Assembly (NCBI GenBank): GCA_020847545.1 | Contig: JADLBV010000025.1 | Span: 1 to 34,840, forward strand | Direction of reading: 5' to 3' | Length of the DNA: 34,840 nucleotides | Source of the DNA: Phycisphaerales bacterium | GTDB lineage: Bacteria; Planctomycetota; Phycisphaerae; Tepidisphaerales; Tepidisphaeraceae | Shown here: piece by piece, positions 8,360 to 14,787 of the stretch | How the letters are laid out: the number at the start of each line of letters is the position of its first letter | Numbering within the stretch: position 1 is the first letter of the stretch | Program-made: the position numbers and the translations under genes | Notes under the pieces: generated by a model | Database searches by the model: none | What the model was told of the DNA's origin: nothing | Seen by the model: only the letters and a program-made list of their open reading frames with translations

Positions 8360-9247
8360 ATGAATCAAAACCCATACAAAATGATCGCGATGGATCTGGA
8401 CGGGACATTGTTGAGTCCCGATGGGTCGATCACGCCCCGCGTGGTGAAGGCGATTGAGCGGGCGGTGCAGTCGGGGTTGCGAATTTGTTTTGCAACCGGG
8501 CGCAACTATACGGAATGCCGCACCATCCTGCAGACGGTCAATCATTATGACACGGCCGTCTTTGTCGGCGGCGCGGTGGTGATGGACACGCGGCAGCGCG
8601 TGACGATTCATAAAACCTTGATGGGCGAACAGTTAGCGGCCGAGGTGGCGGAATATCTGGAATCGATGGACCAGGTGGTGCTGGCGTTGCAGGAACATGA
8701 GGCCAGCGAGGTGGATTATCTGATCACCGATGAGCGCCATCTGAACGAACCCACGCGGTTGTGGCTGGAGATGAACCGCAAGGTGCGAAAAGTCCCCTCG
8801 GTGGCCCGGCATTCGCACCGGCACACCATGCGGTTGAGTATTTGCGCTCATCCGGAAGATGTCGCCAAACTCGAAGTTCAATTGCGCAACCGCTTTGGCG
8901 AACGCATCTTATGCCACGCTCTGAAGGTGACGGCATACGATGTGGAGGTGCTGGAGGTGTTTGATCCGGCTGTCAACAAGTGGCAGGGAATCTTAAAAGT
9001 TGCACAGAAATATGGTATTTTACCGCAACAGATTGTGGCGGTGGGAGATGATGTCAACGACTTGCCGATGATCAAAAATGCCGCCTTGGGCGTGGCGATG
9101 GGCAATGCTCATTCGGACGTGAAAACCGCGGCCAAACGGGTCATCGGAAGCAACCACCAGGACGGTCTGGCGGAGTTCCTGGAAATGTTGGTGGATTCGC
9201 ACACGATCCAACCGTGCAGTGACAATGACAACGACGCCGCCGCGTAA
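8360..9247 (+). CDS. Cof-type HAD-superfamily phosphatase
   Basis: A 295-residue cytoplasmic phosphatase of the HAD Cof/YidA subfamily. Motif I is MDLDGTLLSPDG (nucleophile D12, acid D14). Motif II is the Thr in CFATGRN. The motif III Lys lies near KWQGILKVAQKYG. Motif IV is VAVGDDVNDLPMI. A C2-type cap fills the middle. Such enzymes dephosphorylate small sugar phosphates or cofactors such as FMN or PLP. The substrate cannot be told from sequence. GTG at 8357 immediately precedes ATG at 8360 and either may be used. Purine-rich AAGAGAG overlaps the start region. A strong terminator follows at 9302-9340. Confidence 0.92.
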   Translation: MNQNPYKMIAMDLDGTLLSPDGSITPRVVKAIERAVQSGLRICFATGRNYTECRTILQTVNHYDTAVFVGGAVVMDTRQRVTIHKTLMGEQLAAEVAEYLESMDQVVLALQEHEASEVDYLITDERHLNEPTRLWLEMNRKVRKVPSVARHSHRHTMRLSICAHPEDVAKLEVQLRNRFGERILCHALKVTAYDVEVLEVFDPAVNKWQGILKVAQKYGILPQQIVAVGDDVNDLPMIKNAALGVAMGNAHSDVKTAAKRVIGSNHQDGLAEFLEMLVDSHTIQPCSDNDNDAAA

Positions 9248-9301
9248 ATGCGACGGCGGACGACGGAGCAGGGATGGTGCGAAAGGATTCGCAGGCTCTA
9301 A

Positions 9302-9340
9302 CGGCCGGCGCGCATGAAGCGCGCCGGTCGTTTGATTTTT
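9302..9340 (+). terminator. Intrinsic terminator after the HAD phosphatase
   Basis: A 12-bp GC-rich stem, CGGCCGGCGCGC (9302-9313) with GCGCGCCGGTCG (9319-9330), closes on the loop ATGAA with one G-U pair. It is followed by TTTGATTTTT. It lies 55 bp after the phosphatase stop. Confidence 0.9.
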
Positions 9341-9428
9341 ATCACGGATGCTGGACCAATGACGGGGGTGGATGATAAATTGGATACCAATGGTTCACGA
9401 GATCAATATTTTTGATTGATCTCTGGTT

Positions 9429-9532
9429 CCCTCTCCCTGTACTCAGGGAGAGGGTTAGGGAGAGGGTTCTGTTCTGTTTGGGGAGAAATAAGAACCCTCT
9501 CCCCCACCCTCTCCCTGCGTACAGGGAGAGGG
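9429..9532. repeat. C-rich palindromic repeat unit (REP/BIME-like), copy 2
   Basis: Hairpin one has arms CCCTCTCCCTG (9429-9439) and CAGGGAGAGGG (9444-9454). Hairpin two has the same arms at 9507-9517 and 9522-9532. The sequence after the first hairpin, GTTAGGG-type followed by AGAGGGTTCT, is mirrored by AGAACCCTCT before the second. The layout equals copy 1 at 16-117, but the seed differs (CTCTCCCT against CTCCCCCGG). This suggests two subfamilies of one element type. Confidence 0.75.
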
Positions 9533-9585
9533 AGTAAACACAACTAAATATTCAATTTTCATGCACTGCTATTTAGGCTAGGAAT

Positions 9586-9825
9586 ATGAGTCAGGCCACG
9601 CCAACCAATTCGATTGATCCGGAACTGCTCTCCATGCTGCGCTGCCCGCTGACGCGAAGCGCACTGCGCCAAGAGGGTGATTTTCTGGTGGCTGAGGTGG
9701 GCGGCCTGCGCTATCCGGTGCGCGATGGGATCGCGGTGATGCTGATCGAAGAGGCGCACCTGCCGCCGGGCGTGTCGAACCTGGCGGCATTCAAGGAACG
9801 CTATAAGGATCAGATCGCGGAATAA
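9586..9825 (+). CDS. Trm112-like small protein
   Basis: A 79-residue protein matching the Trm112/YcaR family: IDPELLSMLRCPLTRSAL, then a variable hairpin, then LRYPVRDGIAVMLIEEA. Eukaryotic Trm112 activates methyltransferases that modify tRNA, rRNA and release factor. Bacterial members are short and poorly characterised. Only one cysteine remains (in RCPLT), so a zinc knuckle is unlikely, as in many bacterial homologues. AGGA sits just upstream of the ATG. The next gene begins 3 bp after the stop, indicating an operon with the DUF3891 protein. Confidence 0.88.
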   Translation: MSQATPTNSIDPELLSMLRCPLTRSALRQEGDFLVAEVGGLRYPVRDGIAVMLIEEAHLPPGVSNLAAFKERYKDQIAE

Positions 9826-9828
9826 GAG

Positions 9829-10632
9829 ATGATTCGACGCACAGCCGGCGATCGTTTTTATCTGATTTCACAGGATGATCACGCAAAATTGGCGGGGGAA
9901 TTGGCCGGGCATTGGGGGACCGATCGATTTTCCAAACCCAATCCGGCGGAATTAACGATTCTGGGCGCAACCCTGCACGATTGCGGCTGGCCGTTGCATG
10001 ACCTGGCCCCCACATTAAATAAAGACGGCCTGCCGTTGGATGTCTTTGAAACGCCGCGGGAGATCGCGTTGCGTGTCTGGGCGGCCTCGGTGAATCAGTC
10101 GGCCGAGCATGGCGACTATGTTCAATTACTCGTCAGCCTGCATGTGCTGTTTCTGTCGGTCCAATTAACCATGACCGATCCGATTGACCGGTTTGAAATC
10201 AATAAATTCCAGCATCAGCAGGTTGAATTGCAGGAAAATTTGCGCCGACAACTGGGAATGCGATCCACCATGCCGTTGAAACTGGGATTGGAAGTTGAAC
10301 CATCAAACCAACAGGAACAATGGCTGCGGTTGAATTTTCATCTGCTTCAGGCATTGGATTTGATCAGCCTCGCGCTGTGTTGCACCCGGCCGCCATTTTC
10401 ACATTCGCGCCTGGTATGGGATCAACCGGATGGCACGCCGACGCCATTGACGATGAATCGCGTGGATGAGCGGACGGTGCGGGTGTCTCCCTGGCCATTT
10501 GATCGGCCGCAAATTGAGCTGGAAATTCCCTGTCGGGCGGTTCGGGCGGTGCGATTCGACAACGTGGAATCGTTTCAACGGGAATTCGCGGCCGCTTCGA
10601 TCTGTAAATTGTCCCAGCAGCTCATTGCCTGA
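9829..10632 (+). CDS. DUF3891 family protein
   Basis: A 267-residue soluble protein. The N-terminal IRRTAGDRFYLISQDDHAKLAG segment and the LHDCGWPLHDLAPTL block, followed by a helical region with NQSAEHGDYVQLLVSLHVLFL, are what I recognise as DUF3891. The conserved His/Asp residues (ISQDDH, TLHDCGW, AEHGDY) hint at a metal-binding, HD-like helical fold, but no activity is established. The gene follows the Trm112-like gene by 3 bp, with purine-rich GGAATAAGAG as ribosome-binding region. The OsmC-like gene follows after about 40 bp and may be cotranscribed. Confidence 0.8.
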   Translation: MIRRTAGDRFYLISQDDHAKLAGELAGHWGTDRFSKPNPAELTILGATLHDCGWPLHDLAPTLNKDGLPLDVFETPREIALRVWAASVNQSAEHGDYVQLLVSLHVLFLSVQLTMTDPIDRFEINKFQHQQVELQENLRRQLGMRSTMPLKLGLEVEPSNQQEQWLRLNFHLLQALDLISLALCCTRPPFSHSRLVWDQPDGTPTPLTMNRVDERTVRVSPWPFDRPQIELEIPCRAVRAVRFDNVESFQREFAAASICKLSQQLIA

Positions 10633-10671
10633 TTTTGATTTTTATCCGTGACTGGTCCACAATCCCTCCCT

Positions 10672-11082
10672 ATGGTTGAATCAACAATATCCTATCAAGG
10701 CCAGCTTCGTTGCATCGCCACACACGGCCCATCGGGTTCCAAAATCGAAACCGATGCCCCGGTGGACAACATGGGCAAAGGTGAAAAATTTTCCCCCACC
10801 GATCTGGTCGGGGCGGCACTGGGATCGTGCATTTTGACGATCATGGGGATCGTCGCCCAAAAGCACAATCTGGACCTGACCGGAACCACCTGCCAGGTGC
10901 AAAAAGAGATGGTATCCACCCCCATGCGCCGAATCGGCCGACTGGCGGTGACGGTCAACGTCCCGGTCAAACTCAGCGGCGACGACCAACGCAGACTCGA
11001 AAACGCCGCCCGCAACTGCCCCGTCCACCGCAGCTTGCATCCAAGCATCGAATCGCCAATTGTCTTTCAATGGGCGAGGTGA
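10672..11082 (+). CDS. OsmC-family protein
   Basis: OsmC-like proteins reduce organic hydroperoxides with a reactive cysteine pair. This 136-residue form has C53 in LVGAALGSCILT and C116 in ARNCPVHRSL at the expected positions, so the peroxidatic pair is intact. The N-terminal STISYQGQLRCIATHGPSG strand pattern and SPTDLVGAALGSC are typical. A GTG eight codons earlier (10648) would give 144 residues. I prefer the ATG at 10672 because homology begins there, though neither start has a clear Shine-Dalgarno. It converges on carA with about 33 bp between stops. Confidence 0.88.
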   Translation: MVESTISYQGQLRCIATHGPSGSKIETDAPVDNMGKGEKFSPTDLVGAALGSCILTIMGIVAQKHNLDLTGTTCQVQKEMVSTPMRRIGRLAVTVNVPVKLSGDDQRRLENAARNCPVHRSLHPSIESPIVFQWAR

Positions 11083-11115
11083 TCACGTTTACGTTGATTT
11101 GGATTGCAACGATTT

Positions 11116-12291
11116 TCAGTGGCCGGTCATTCCCTGCAATTCTTTCAGGCGATTGGGTGTTGGTGGTTTGCGGGTTTTCATCATTTCGATGAAAGCGTCG
11201 AAGAGGTATGAGGCATCGTGCGGGCCGGGGGAGGCTTCGGGGTGGTATTGCACGCAGAAGATCGGCAATGTGGCGTGGCGAAAACCCTCGACCGTGTTGT
11301 CGTTGAGGTTGATGTGGGTGACGACGCCGCCGGCCGATTCGAGGGATTTTCGGTCAACCGCAAAGCCGTGGTTCTGGCTGGTGATTTCGACCCGGCCGGT
11401 GTCGAGGTTCATCACCGGCTGGTTGCCGCCGCGATGGCCGAATTTTAGCTTGGAGGTTGTCGCGCCAATCGCCCGCGAGAGGAGCTGATGGCCAAGACAA
11501 ATGCCGAAGATGGGCAGTTTATCAAGAACTTGCTTGATTGGTTTGACGGCATAATCCAGCACGGCCGGATCGCCGGGGCCGTTGGAGATGAACAGCCCAT
11601 CGGGGCGGTGTTTGAGGATTTCATCGGCGGTGGTATCGGGGGGCAACACCGTCACTTTGACGCCCCGGTCGCTGAAATGGCGCAGAATATTGTGCTTGGC
11701 GCCACAATCCAATGCGACGACGTGCAGGCCGTCTCCCCGTTCGACCTTGTCTTGTTTCCAGAGTCCCTGGTCCTGATCCCAGTTGTATTGTTCGGATGGT
11801 TTGACCGCCTGCACCCAGTCGGCCCCCAGCATCTGGTTGGCCGACTTGGCACGGGCGATCAGTGCGGCATCGTCGAGAATTTCGGTGGAGAGGACACCGC
11901 GCATCGCACCCGACAGACGCAATTTGCGAACCAGCGCCCGCGTGTCGATCCCCTGGATGCCGACAATGTTGTTGGCGGCCAGATAATCGTGCAAACTCAT
12001 GTCAGCACGATAGTTAGAATAATCGGGGGCCAGTTCCTTGACGATAAAACCAGCCACCTGCGGCATTCGCGATTCGACATCCTGCTTGTTGATGCCGTAG
12101 TTGCCGATCAGCGGGTAGGTCATGGTGACGATCTGACCTTTGTATGAGGGGTCGGTCAGGATTTCCTGATAGCCGCACATCGAGGTGTTGAAGACCACCT
12201 CCCCTTCGGTGGTACCGGCGGCGCCAAAGCTGCTGCCGGTAAAGACCGTACCATCTTCCAAGGCGAGTTTCGCGGGTCGTTTTTGCATCAT
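11116..12291 (-). CDS. carA: Carbamoyl phosphate synthase small subunit (glutaminase)
   Basis: CarA hydrolyses glutamine and channels ammonia to CarB to make carbamoyl phosphate for arginine and pyrimidines. The 391 residues match the family. The N-terminal domain begins LALEDGTVFTGSSFG. The class I amidotransferase domain carries the nucleophile C265 in GICLGHQL and the H350/E352 pair in QYHPEASPG. carB is not adjacent in this window. The start is ATG-ATG. A TATAAT lies 8 nt upstream with no Shine-Dalgarno, so the transcript is probably leaderless. A 16-bp palindrome sits further upstream (12346-12361). Confidence 0.96.
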   Translation of the reverse strand: MMQKRPAKLALEDGTVFTGSSFGAAGTTEGEVVFNTSMCGYQEILTDPSYKGQIVTMTYPLIGNYGINKQDVESRMPQVAGFIVKELAPDYSNYRADMSLHDYLAANNIVGIQGIDTRALVRKLRLSGAMRGVLSTEILDDAALIARAKSANQMLGADWVQAVKPSEQYNWDQDQGLWKQDKVERGDGLHVVALDCGAKHNILRHFSDRGVKVTVLPPDTTADEILKHRPDGLFISNGPGDPAVLDYAVKPIKQVLDKLPIFGICLGHQLLSRAIGATTSKLKFGHRGGNQPVMNLDTGRVEITSQNHGFAVDRKSLESAGGVVTHINLNDNTVEGFRHATLPIFCVQYHPEASPGPHDASYLFDAFIEMMKTRKPPTPNRLKELQGMTGH

Positions 12292-12299
12292 CGGGGATG

Positions 12300-12305
12300 A
12301 TTATA
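12300..12305 (-). promoter_or_regulatory. -10 box of carA, probably leaderless
   Basis: On the minus strand TATAAT is separated from the carA ATG (12291) by 8 nt, so the 5' leader would be 0-3 nt. The -35 region is weak (TTTTCC/TTTCCT-like at about 12323-12329). No ribosome-binding site fits. Confidence 0.55.
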
Positions 12306-12345
12306 GAGCCGAAAGCCATCGGAGGAAAATCGGGATGTCGGCCAA

Positions 12346-12361
12346 CTTGAAATAATTCAAG
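12346..12361. promoter_or_regulatory. 16-bp palindrome upstream of carA
   Basis: CTTGAA-ATAA-TTCAAG is a perfect dyad with 6-bp arms. It lies about 40-56 bp upstream of the carA -10 box and about 25 bp upstream of the structured RNA candidate on the plus strand. It could be an operator for either. No regulator is suggested by the sequence alone. Confidence 0.4.
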
Positions 12362-12385
12362 TCGCATCCCTTCGTAGACGATATT

Positions 12386-12475
12386 TGGAAAGAGGCTGTG
12401 GGTCTCCGGCCTATATTGGCCGGGCAGCCTGACTGTAGGAGACCGGTGTCACGGCGAGCACCGGTCTCTTTTTTT
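12386..12475 (+). ncRNA. Structured small RNA candidate with own terminator
   Basis: The plus strand between two minus-strand genes holds a compact set of helices. P1 is AGGCTG/CAGCCT (12393-12398/12425-12430). Inside it P2 is CCGGCC/GGCCGG (12406-12411/12418-12423) with loop TATATT. An intrinsic terminator follows: GAGACCGGTG/CACCGGTCTC (12439-12448/12459-12468) plus seven T (12469-12475). GGTCTCC (12401-12407) can instead pair with GGAGACC (12438-12444), which would break the terminator, an attenuator-like alternative. No plus-strand gene ends upstream or begins downstream, so a stand-alone RNA of about 90 nt is the simplest reading. No known RNA family was recognised, and a promoter is only weakly suggested. 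Confidence 0.5.
12439..12475 (+). terminator. Intrinsic terminator of the small RNA candidate
   Basis: A 10-bp perfect stem (12439-12448 with 12459-12468) with a 10-nt loop is followed by seven consecutive T. The T-tract is only on the plus strand. It therefore does not serve the minus-strand operon ending at 12487, which would read A7 before the stem. Confidence 0.85.
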
Positions 12476-12486
12476 GCGCGCATTTT

Positions 12487-13671
12487 TCAATTCCGCAGCA
12501 ATGCCGGCTCGATCCAGTTGAACCGATCCTGGACATCCATCGTCCGCCCATAATCGACCTCGAGCATCAGGGTGGATGCCCCTTTGACGGAAATTGAGAC
12601 AACCGGCGAGAGCACGCCCGCCTTGAAGTCGGCCTGTTCGTGAACCACCTTTCCATCCAGCAGGATTCTCACCGTCACATTGGCATAACGGCCATCGGAA
12701 TCGGTCGTGTCGATCGCATATTGGGTTCGGAAGGTGGTGAATCGCCCTTCCAAGGCATAAACGAGTTTGGAATAGGAATGAACGCCGATGCCGTGGGTGT
12801 AAATGCGGTCGGCAAAACGGATTGGTTGGCCGGCGACATTGCGGTCCATTTGCGCGGGGTGGGTGACGGAAAAATAAGGGATTTGAATGTTTTCCTGTGG
12901 CGTCAATCCCGAAAGCCAGACCACCGGGCCGTTGAGTTGTTCGATGGAAACAATCGAACCAAAGGGGATTGTGCGCGTGGTGTTGTCGGCGAGTTGAATT
13001 TTCAGGCGATTGTCGGCCAGTTGAATGGTCGGTGCCACCAGAGAGGAACCATCGGTAAAGTGCAGCCGAAACGCGGGATCGGTGGATGTTTTTGGCGCTG
13101 CGATGGTGGCGAAGGTGATGCGAACAACCGAATCCATCGACACGGTGGCCGGTTCTCCGGAGGCGGGTTGAATGACCAGTTGTGTGGAATTCAGGTTGGT
13201 GATGATGCCGTGCAGGGAATCGCCATTGCCGAGAGTGACGACATCTTCGGTGGGGGTATCGGTCGAGATGGGTGCGGGTTGGTCGATGCGGGCAATCGCG
13301 GAAATTTGTCGCAGGGGAATGGTGATGTCAGAAATGAAAGTGTTGTGCCAGGATAATTTTTCCTGTTTGGTTTGAATGGGATTGCCAATGAGTTGGTCAC
13401 CGGAAAGCAGGTAGAGGATAAATCGCCCTTCGGGGTTGGTGGCGGGGCGCTGTTTGCGTTCGAGTTCCAGGAATTGGGTCAGGGGGATAGTGCGTGGAAC
13501 CTCGCTGGATCGGATGCGGGCGGTGAGGGCTTGATCATCGATGGAGATCGGCACAAGGGTCTGCTGATTAAAATCAGCGGTGGTCAATGTCCATTCATCC
13601 GTTTGGTTAGCCTGTGCAATCGTGAATGGCAGGAGCAACAGGCAGGCAATGATAAATCGAGTGTTGAACAT
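12487..13671 (-). CDS. Secreted NPCBM-domain protein (last gene of MoxR operon)
   Basis: A 394-residue exported protein. Residues 1-21 are a signal peptide with probable cleavage after IAQA. The middle contains repeated short beta segments such as VTLGNGDSLHGIITNL and LQLADN-type strands, resembling SH3-like or barrel modules of planctomycete secreted proteins. The C-terminal 130 residues match NPCBM/NEW2 (novel putative carbohydrate-binding module): GIGVHSYSKLVYALEG, then AIDTTDSDGRYANVTVRILL, then LEVDYGRTMDVQDRFNWIEP. Members bind glycans, so an envelope or matrix glycan role is inferred. The gene starts 3 bp after the alpha-toroid gene and ends the nine-gene operon. Confidence 0.85.
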   Translation of the reverse strand: MFNTRFIIACLLLLPFTIAQANQTDEWTLTTADFNQQTLVPISIDDQALTARIRSSEVPRTIPLTQFLELERKQRPATNPEGRFILYLLSGDQLIGNPIQTKQEKLSWHNTFISDITIPLRQISAIARIDQPAPISTDTPTEDVVTLGNGDSLHGIITNLNSTQLVIQPASGEPATVSMDSVVRITFATIAAPKTSTDPAFRLHFTDGSSLVAPTIQLADNRLKIQLADNTTRTIPFGSIVSIEQLNGPVVWLSGLTPQENIQIPYFSVTHPAQMDRNVAGQPIRFADRIYTHGIGVHSYSKLVYALEGRFTTFRTQYAIDTTDSDGRYANVTVRILLDGKVVHEQADFKAGVLSPVVSISVKGASTLMLEVDYGRTMDVQDRFNWIEPALLRN

Positions 13672-13674
13672 GGT

Positions 13675-14784
13675 TTATGAACCGGGGCCTTTGCCGGAAA
13701 AGACCGGCAGATAACGGTTGGGCATTTGCAGGACGATCAGTGCGATGGAGGTGGAATAATCCTCGGAGACTTCGGCGCCGGGCCAACTGCCAGTATTGGC
13801 ATCCTGCTTGGCGAGCAGTTCCTCGCGGATGGCGGGATACCAGCGCGCCCAGTAGTCGCCGCCGGCCAGGAACATGGCCTGAACGGCGTAGTATTGGCCG
13901 TAGTAATAGTGGCTGATGGTCTGGCCGCCGACGCCCGCGCCGGGGAGGAATTGTTTGATGTAATCGAGGCCGCGGTGGATGTCATCCCCTTCAAAGACGC
14001 CGGCGTAATAGAGCGCGGCGACGCCGGCGGCGGAGCGTTCAAAGCCGCTGCCCCCTCCGCCGCCGAAGTTGGCCATGTAACTGAATCCGCCGTCGGCGTT
14101 TTGGCAACTGCGGACATAATGGATGGCGCGGTCGATGGTCTCCTTTTCAACCTTGATGCCGGCATCGCGGGCGGCGCGCAAGGCCATGACCTGACAGATG
14201 GTGACGGAGATGTCGGCATCGAGGGGGATGGGGAGATAGCGCCAGCCCCCTTCGCGGTTTTGGCATTGTTGAATGAGGCGGATGGCTTTCTGGAGTTTTT
14301 CCTTGACGTTCTCGTCGCCGGTCATGCCGTAGACTTCGGCCAGAAAAAGGGTGGCAAAGCCGTGGGAGTACATGACGCCGTGGGAATTGTCGGCGGCGAG
14401 CAGGCCGGATTCCTGTGAACAGGCGAGGATGTAATCGACACAGCGCCGGGTGTTTTCGCCATATTGGCCCCGGCCGGGAAGATTGCCGGCGGACATGAAG
14501 GCCAGACCGGCCAAGGCGGTGATGGCGGAGGTGGCGCCATATCCGCCGGCGCGGGTGCCGTATTCACCGTTGGGGCCTTGGTTGCGGGCGAGCCATGCGA
14601 GGCCTTTGTCGACGGCTTGGCGCTGCTGGGGGGTGATCTCATCGCCGCGGACCATGCCGGGTTGGTCGGCCAAGCCGTCGGAACGAGTCCGGGCGGAGGG
14701 AGCTGTTTGGGCGAAGGTGGGGAGGGAGAGGGAGAGGATGCAGACGGCGGTGAGGAGGCGATGTTGTTGTAGCTTGTCGTTCAT
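13675..14784 (-). CDS. Secreted alpha-toroid repeat protein (prenyltransferase/squalene oxidase repeat)
   Basis: A 369-residue protein with an N-terminal signal peptide (hydrophobic 10-22, cleavage near TFAQ). It contains several repeats of the prenyltransferase/squalene-cyclase toroid: GLAWLARNQGPNGEYG, CQNREGGWRYLP, CQNADGGFSYM and KQDANTGSWPG. The DxDD acid motif of squalene-hopene cyclases is not seen, so it is probably a binding or scaffold toroid and not a terpene cyclase. In planctomycetes such proteins occur beside VWA/MoxR operons. It begins 3 bp after the DUF4175-like gene. Export suggests it works outside the cytoplasmic membrane with its neighbours. Confidence 0.88.
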   Translation of the reverse strand: MNDKLQQHRLLTAVCILSLSLPTFAQTAPSARTRSDGLADQPGMVRGDEITPQQRQAVDKGLAWLARNQGPNGEYGTRAGGYGATSAITALAGLAFMSAGNLPGRGQYGENTRRCVDYILACSQESGLLAADNSHGVMYSHGFATLFLAEVYGMTGDENVKEKLQKAIRLIQQCQNREGGWRYLPIPLDADISVTICQVMALRAARDAGIKVEKETIDRAIHYVRSCQNADGGFSYMANFGGGGGSGFERSAAGVAALYYAGVFEGDDIHRGLDYIKQFLPGAGVGGQTISHYYYGQYYAVQAMFLAGGDYWARWYPAIREELLAKQDANTGSWPGAEVSEDYSTSIALIVLQMPNRYLPVFSGKGPGS

Positions 14785-14787
14785 TGT

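Larger units (their letters stand above)
9248..9585. other. Intergenic region with terminator and repeat
   Basis: These 338 bp hold the intrinsic terminator at 9302-9340 and the palindromic repeat unit at 9429-9532. The stretch 9341-9428 has no recognisable gene or signal. An AT-rich stretch at about 9540-9580 precedes the Trm112-like gene and may hold its promoter, but no clear -35/-10 pair was found. Confidence 0.6.

Noticed and set aside
11488-12147. Open frame of 219 codons opposite carA
   Set aside because: carA is certain from catalytic motifs, and the antisense product has no domain.
12386-12475. Riboswitch or attenuator of the MoxR operon's last gene or of carA
   Set aside because: The T-tract and helices read correctly only on the plus strand, while both flanking genes are on the minus strand.
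13675-14784. Squalene-hopene cyclase
   Set aside because: The toroid repeats are present, but the protein is about half the usual length, is exported, and lacks the DxDD acid motif.
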